Positions 15,753-18,861 of a stretch of 18,861 nt of DNA are shown here, in pieces (positions within the stretch are counted from its first letter, which is position 1; each line of letters starts with the position of its first letter). The notes under the pieces were generated by a model that searched no databases, was not told the origin of the DNA, and saw only the letters and a list, made by a program, of their open reading frames with translations. A program made the translations under genes and the position numbers. The DNA lies in assembly GCA_964651325.1 (NCBI GenBank), contig CAZYXP010000056.1, forward strand, positions 1 to 18,861, written 5' to 3'. Source of the DNA: JADFOB01 sp964651325. GTDB lineage: Bacteria > Planctomycetota > Phycisphaerae > UBA1845.

Positions 15753-16484
15753 ATGGCAATGCTGGCATTTTTCTATTTCGATCCCATGTACTTCGTCTAC
15801 GTTGGCCCGGCCATGCTCTTGGCGATGTGGGCACAGATGCGGGTCAAGTCCGCATACAAACAGGCCGGGAAATACGCGGCCAGCAGCGGGCTGACCGGAG
15901 CCCAGACGGCCCAGCGCATTCTCGACGTCCATGGCATCAACGATGTCGGAATTGAGCCGGTTCAGTCATTCTTGGGCGATCATTATGACCCCAAGGCAAA
16001 GATGTTGCGGCTTAGCCCCGATGTTTACAGCGGTCGATCGCTCGCCTCGTTGGGCATCGCGGCCCACGAAGTCGGTCACGCGATTCAAGACAAAGTCGCC
16101 TACGCGCCGTTGGCCATTCGAAACGGTCTGGTGCCCATGGCATCCATCGGAAGCAAGGCCGCCGTGGGTATCATCTTCCTCGGGCTTATCATGTCGTGGA
16201 TGTTCCACGAGAGCGCCGGCACGCTTGGCCAGACGATTGCGGCCGGAGGCTTAGGCCTGTTCGGCGTGGTCGTTCTTTTTCAGATCGTAAACCTGCCGGT
16301 CGAGTTCAATGCGTCAAGCCGCGCGCGGGAAATCCTCGTCAACCAGGGCATGATCACGACGGCGGAGGAGCCGGTCGTGGCCAAGGTGCTCAACGCCGCG
16401 GCCATGACCTACGTCGCCGCCACCATAACCGCCATCATGACGGCACTCTACTACGCCTCGCTGGTCTTCGGCCGACGCGACTAG
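15753..16484 (+). CDS. yugP: YugP-type membrane zinc metallopeptidase (Zn_peptidase_2)
   Basis: The 243 residues match the YugP family (Zn_peptidase_2, PF04298). The zinc site HEVGH is at 105-109 within AAHEVGHAIQD, and Glu184 in LPVEFNASSRA is the probable third ligand. An N-terminal transmembrane segment (about 12-27), two central ones (about 135-150 and 163-181) and a C-terminal one (about 217-238) make it an integral membrane protease. Substrates are unknown; it may take part in membrane-protein quality control. The ATG at 15753 has GAGG 8 bases upstream. It diverges from recJ with a long gap and seems to be transcribed alone. Confidence 0.93.
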   Translation: MAMLAFFYFDPMYFVYVGPAMLLAMWAQMRVKSAYKQAGKYAASSGLTGAQTAQRILDVHGINDVGIEPVQSFLGDHYDPKAKMLRLSPDVYSGRSLASLGIAAHEVGHAIQDKVAYAPLAIRNGLVPMASIGSKAAVGIIFLGLIMSWMFHESAGTLGQTIAAGGLGLFGVVVLFQIVNLPVEFNASSRAREILVNQGMITTAEEPVVAKVLNAAAMTYVAATITAIMTALYYASLVFGRRD

Positions 16485-16899
16485 CAGTACAGCGCAAGGT
16501 CGTTCGGAGCGCAGGCTTCCAGCCTGCACGACCCGCGATTATGATGCAGGCAAGATGCCTGCGCTCCGGGCTTGTGACGACGTTGCGCGGGACGGTTGGT
16601 CGTAGGCTACAGCCGCAAGGACCATCTCAGAGCTTGCGGCGCCGCGGCGCCTTTCCTTGCAGCTATAGCGCTAAGCTGACGTGCCCATCCCCCTTGCCGT
16701 GGCACCGGTCCGACACTTCCCCGCAACATCCGAATAATCGGGAAACGGGCAAAATGCGTACAACCCGCATGCTCAAGCGCGGAGACGCCGCGTGGCCACA
16801 TTCTTATCGGCTCTGCGCCGAAGCCCCCGCCGGGGCATGCTCCGTGCCGATTGTTCCGCGGTAACCAATGGGGTTAGCCCATTTGCGAAGGGGAGAGCC
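16485..16899. other. Intergenic region with palindromic repeats, no supported gene
   Basis: The 415 bases hold the two-hairpin element at 16505-16568 and a perfect 14-base palindrome at 16638-16651 (GGCGCCGCGGCGCC). Open frames cross it but lack start signals and family matches. The promoter of the following lipoprotein gene should lie here but was not recognised. Confidence 0.5.
16505..16568. repeat. REP/BIME-like double hairpin element
   Basis: Arms of 24 bases (16505-16528 and 16545-16568) are inverted copies with three mismatches, all in the loops. Each arm is itself a hairpin: GCAGGC-TTCCA-GCCTGC and GCAGGC-AAGAT-GCCTGC. Paired inverted hairpins just after a gene end are the layout of REP/BIME elements. 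No transposase of the RAYT type is in the window. Confidence 0.75.
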
Positions 16900-17217
16900 G
16901 TGGGAACAGCGAGAATCACCTTACGAGGCGCAGCCTTACTGCTGGCAATGCTTCTCACGGGCTGCACTTCCGCGCGACGCCCGATGACCAGAGACTTCAG
17001 ACCGTCGCACAACCTCGTATTCAACTCTCGCTTCTCGCAGTCCAGTGAAACTGACATCGTTCGTGCACCCTGGCCGACAGCCGCAAGACCCGGCTCGGCG
17101 CGCGAATCGGTCTCCTACACGACTACCATCGTGGACACACAAGGACGGAACCACAACGCTGAAAGCCAGTCATACCGCCGTTTTCGGTCGACGAGGACCG
17201 GTAAGGTGCGTCGGTAA
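16900..17217 (+). CDS. Small predicted lipoprotein
   Basis: Not recognised beyond its export signal. The GTG start at 16900 has GGGGAG 4-5 bases upstream. The 105-residue product starts with a basic MGTARITLRG, a hydrophobic core and the lipobox LLTGC with Cys22 as the lipidation site, so it should be anchored to a membrane facing outward. The mature part is short, polar and Arg/Ser-rich (SYTTTIVDTQGRNHN, then FRSTRTGKVRR) with no known domain. The open frame extends upstream to 16792, but that would bury the signal peptide. It is followed 268 bases later by the HU-like gene on the same strand; I see no functional link. Confidence 0.7.
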   Translation: MGTARITLRGAALLLAMLLTGCTSARRPMTRDFRPSHNLVFNSRFSQSSETDIVRAPWPTAARPGSARESVSYTTTIVDTQGRNHNAESQSYRRFRSTRTGKVRR

Positions 17218-17437
17218 GTCGGACCGAACGCCCCCCCGCCGCCACGTCAAACCGCGTCTGTTTTCACCATTCCACAGCCTTCACGTCAGGTCTTGCCGTC
17301 GGGAACTCGTTACTGTACGATGACTTACGTTCAGCGGGCGACCCAGCGGGCTTCCGTGAATTCTTGTCTTCCGACGAAGATGAGCGGCCCGCTAGCGTTA
17401 GGTAACCAGCTCTTGTTCGTTGGCGGCATCAACCTAG

Positions 17438-17466
17438 TTGTCACCTCCGGTGTTGTGGCTTGTAAT
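17438..17466 (+). promoter_or_regulatory. Sigma-70-type promoter of the HU-like gene
   Basis: TTGTCA (17438-17443) and TGTAAT (17461-17466) are separated by 17 bases, each matching consensus at 5/6. Transcription would start near 17473, leaving a leader of about 13 bases before the ATG at 17486. Confidence 0.65.
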
Positions 17467-17485
17467 TGCTTTCACGAGAATCTTG

Positions 17486-17851
17486 ATGGCAACCGTAACA
17501 AAGAAGACGCTTATTGATCGGATCGCGGACGAGCAAGGATGCAAACGCGTTCAGGCCAAGCGCATCATTCAATCGTTTCTCGACCAGATCATCGAGGAAC
17601 TGGCGCTTGGCAATCGGCTGGAGTTTCGAGATTTCGGTGTTTTTGAGAGCAAGGTTCGCGCAGCGCGCCAGGCCCAGAACCCCAAGACCATGGACAAGGT
17701 ATTGGTGCCGTCAAAACGCACCGTAAAATTCAAGGTGGGGCGCGTGATGAAAGAACGCCTCTGCGATCACGACGTGGGCATCGACGAGGCCACCGGCTTG
17801 CCGGTGGAAGGCGCCGCCCAGCGTGTCACCAAACGTTCAGCCAGCAAGTAG
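17486..17851 (+). CDS. HU/IHF-family DNA-binding protein with C-terminal extension
   Basis: HU/IHF proteins bend and compact DNA as dimers. The 121 residues contain the helical dimer base (KKTLIDRIADEQGCKRVQAKRIIQSFLDQIIEEL), the GVFE turn (51-54) and the DNA-embracing beta arm with the intercalating NP at 65-66, ending VKFKVGRVMKERL. A usual HU stops at about 90; here about 30 extra residues follow, acidic first (CDHDVGIDEATG) and basic at the end (RVTKRSASK). Start ATG 17486 is chosen because the family begins MATVTKKTLID; the longer frame from 17438 would include the promoter. It cannot be assigned to HU versus IHF alpha or beta from sequence. It appears to be monocistronic. Confidence 0.92.
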   Translation: MATVTKKTLIDRIADEQGCKRVQAKRIIQSFLDQIIEELALGNRLEFRDFGVFESKVRAARQAQNPKTMDKVLVPSKRTVKFKVGRVMKERLCDHDVGIDEATGLPVEGAAQRVTKRSASK

Positions 17852-17921
17852 GGCCGCGCCGCCGGCTCTAGCAAGCGTGCAGGCTCCCCAAGCAGTTACT
17901 AACCGTGCAACACGGCGGGGC

Positions 17922-18010
17922 TGTAGCACAGCGGCCCTCCGCTGTGTCTCGGTAGCGCGGCGGCCCACTGCCTCGCCTGCACAACCCCAGCCGAGGGCGG
18001 CTGGGCTACA
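17922..18010. repeat. Palindromic element family 2: paired hairpins with covarying stems
   Basis: Inverted 25-base arms, 17922-17946 and 17986-18010, begin TGTAGC and end GCTACA. Each arm folds alone: CACAGCGG-CCCT-CCGCTGTG and CCCAGCCG-AGGG-CGGCTGGG. The four arm differences are paired so that both stems stay perfect. A degraded direct copy lies at 17951-17975. The element lies between the convergent ends of the HU-like gene and the HEAT-repeat gene. Confidence 0.8.
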
Positions 18011-18062
18011 TGTGCCGAGCCGCTCCGCTTTCGCCCCCCCTGTCCTACTTCGAGGATTCGTA

Positions 18063-18861
18063 CTACTTCGACGATGCCGTCTGGGCTTCGCGGGTCGCCT
18101 TGATTTTCTCCAACTGCTCTTGCATGCGGTCGTTATCTTCGCGCAGTTTGTCGAGTTCTTCGCGCAGTTCGTCAATCTGCACATGAGCCGGTTCGCCGGC
18201 CACGATCTTCTTAACCGCCTTCTCCGCTCGTTCGCGAGCCCGACCGTCGGGATCGTTCGCGGCAATTGCGCGCAACACCGGCAAGGCCGGCCGCGCCGCA
18301 TCGCCCATATCCCGCAAAGCCGAAATGGCAGAGCCCTTCATGTATCGACCCGAGCCCGCCACACACGCAGCAATCGAATCGACGGCCTGCGCGGTTTTCT
18401 TTTCCGTGAGCACACCTCGTTCGTGCAGCGACGCCAAGCCGGACACCGCGGCCGTGCGACAAAAACGTGGCTTGCCCGCCTGCATCCACGCAAGCAACGT
18501 ATCAAACCCCGAGTCGTCCGCGAGCCTGCCCATCGCCCGCAAGGCGGCGGAACGCACGCGCTCTTGATAGGAATCACGATCCAACAGCGACGCCAGAAAT
18601 GCGCCGGCGCCTTCCGGTTGAAGCTTGCCATAAGATCCAATCGCCGCCGCCTCGACGAAGTAACTCGGATCACCCTTCGCAATCAGGGCACGCAGCGCGT
18701 CGATCACCGCCGCGTCTTTGTGGAACGAGCCAAGCTCTTCAGCGACCTGGCGCCGCGTCTTCGGGTGATCAGTCTTAAGATGCACGAGCAGCGCGTCGCG
18801 AGCCGAGTCGCCGCCGACTTTGCCAATCGCCTCAGCGATCTGCACGCCTACGCCCCAAAAG
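18063..18861 (-). CDS. HEAT-repeat protein, C-terminal part (likely M1 aminopeptidase-type tail; 5' partial)
   Basis: The frame is open to the window edge, so only the C-terminal 265 residues or so are present. Beginning FWGVGVQIAEAIGKVGG, the sequence shows several helical HEAT-like repeats (ARDALLVHLKTDHPKTRRQV, AALRAMGRLADDSGFDTLL, AISALRDMGDAARPALPVL). FWGV followed by such repeats resembles the C-terminal HEAT region of M1-family aminopeptidases common in planctomycetes, but the catalytic HExxH domain is outside the window, so the enzyme name is inference. The end (about the last 40 residues, IDELREELDKLREDNDRM and on) is a leucine-heptad coiled coil, unusual for such a tail and perhaps for self-association. 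It is convergent with the HU-like gene. Confidence 0.75.
   Translation of the reverse strand, partial: FWGVGVQIAEAIGKVGGDSARDALLVHLKTDHPKTRRQVAEELGSFHKDAAVIDALRALIAKGDPSYFVEAAAIGSYGKLQPEGAGAFLASLLDRDSYQERVRSAALRAMGRLADDSGFDTLLAWMQAGKPRFCRTAAVSGLASLHERGVLTEKKTAQAVDSIAACVAGSGRYMKGSAISALRDMGDAARPALPVLRAIAANDPDGRARERAEKAVKKIVAGEPAHVQIDELREELDKLREDNDRMQEQLEKIKATREAQTASSK

Noticed and set aside
15294..15932. 213-residue N-terminal extension of RecJ
   Set aside because: The extension is Arg/Pro-rich, crosses several hairpins and overlaps the divergent zinc peptidase gene; RecJ has normal length from 15293.
16196..16864. 222-residue plus-strand frame after and within the yugP-like gene
   Set aside because: It is out of frame with the peptidase, Arg-rich, and crosses the REP-like element; it looks like a GC-driven shadow.

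Overview
The window is GC-rich bacterial chromosomal DNA. It most likely comes from a Planctomycetota-type organism or a relative. That is inferred from a secreted multi-domain protein with P domains and a C-terminal IPTL-CTERM sorting tail, a small exported protein pairing a cohesin-like with a dockerin-like region, a HEAT-repeat protein resembling the tail of M1 aminopeptidases, and many GC-rich palindromic repeats between genes. No marker gene fixes the taxonomy.

Left part (1-5446): the 3' part of a large Cys-rich surface protein ends at a strong intrinsic terminator. Then come a palindromic repeat, a small uncertain minus-strand ORF, and a minus-strand secreted cohesin/dockerin-like protein with a structured leader. 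Next (5447-6252) is a two-gene minus-strand unit, a Mpo1-like (DUF962) membrane protein overlapping a GNAT acetyltransferase.

Centre (6253-13310): divergent from that pair is a complete SUF iron-sulfur cluster operon on the plus strand: Rrf2 regulator, SufA-type carrier, SufB, SufC, SufD, SufS, SufU and SufT. SufS with SufU would mobilise sulfur from cysteine, the SufBCD scaffold would build the cluster using the SufC ATPase, the A-type protein would carry clusters onward, SufT would help mature targets, and the Rrf2 protein would sense cluster supply. A near-consensus promoter upstream of the regulator has a 10+10 bp palindrome across its spacer and -10 box, which fits autoregulation of the whole operon.

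Right part (13311-18861): recJ is convergent to the operon. Divergent from recJ is a YugP-type membrane zinc peptidase. A small lipoprotein, an HU/IHF-like DNA-binding protein with a long tail and its own promoter, and the 3' end of a minus-strand HEAT-repeat protein follow.

The most notable non-coding signal is a set of palindromic elements placed at gene 3' ends, especially between convergent genes. One family has at least two full copies and one half copy. Another element has arms that differ by paired changes which keep each hairpin. I found no tRNA, rRNA, CRISPR array or transposase gene by eye. I did not identify a clearly new multi-gene system. The strongest candidates for a second look are the Rrf2 operator, the repeat families and the structured leader of the cohesin-like gene.
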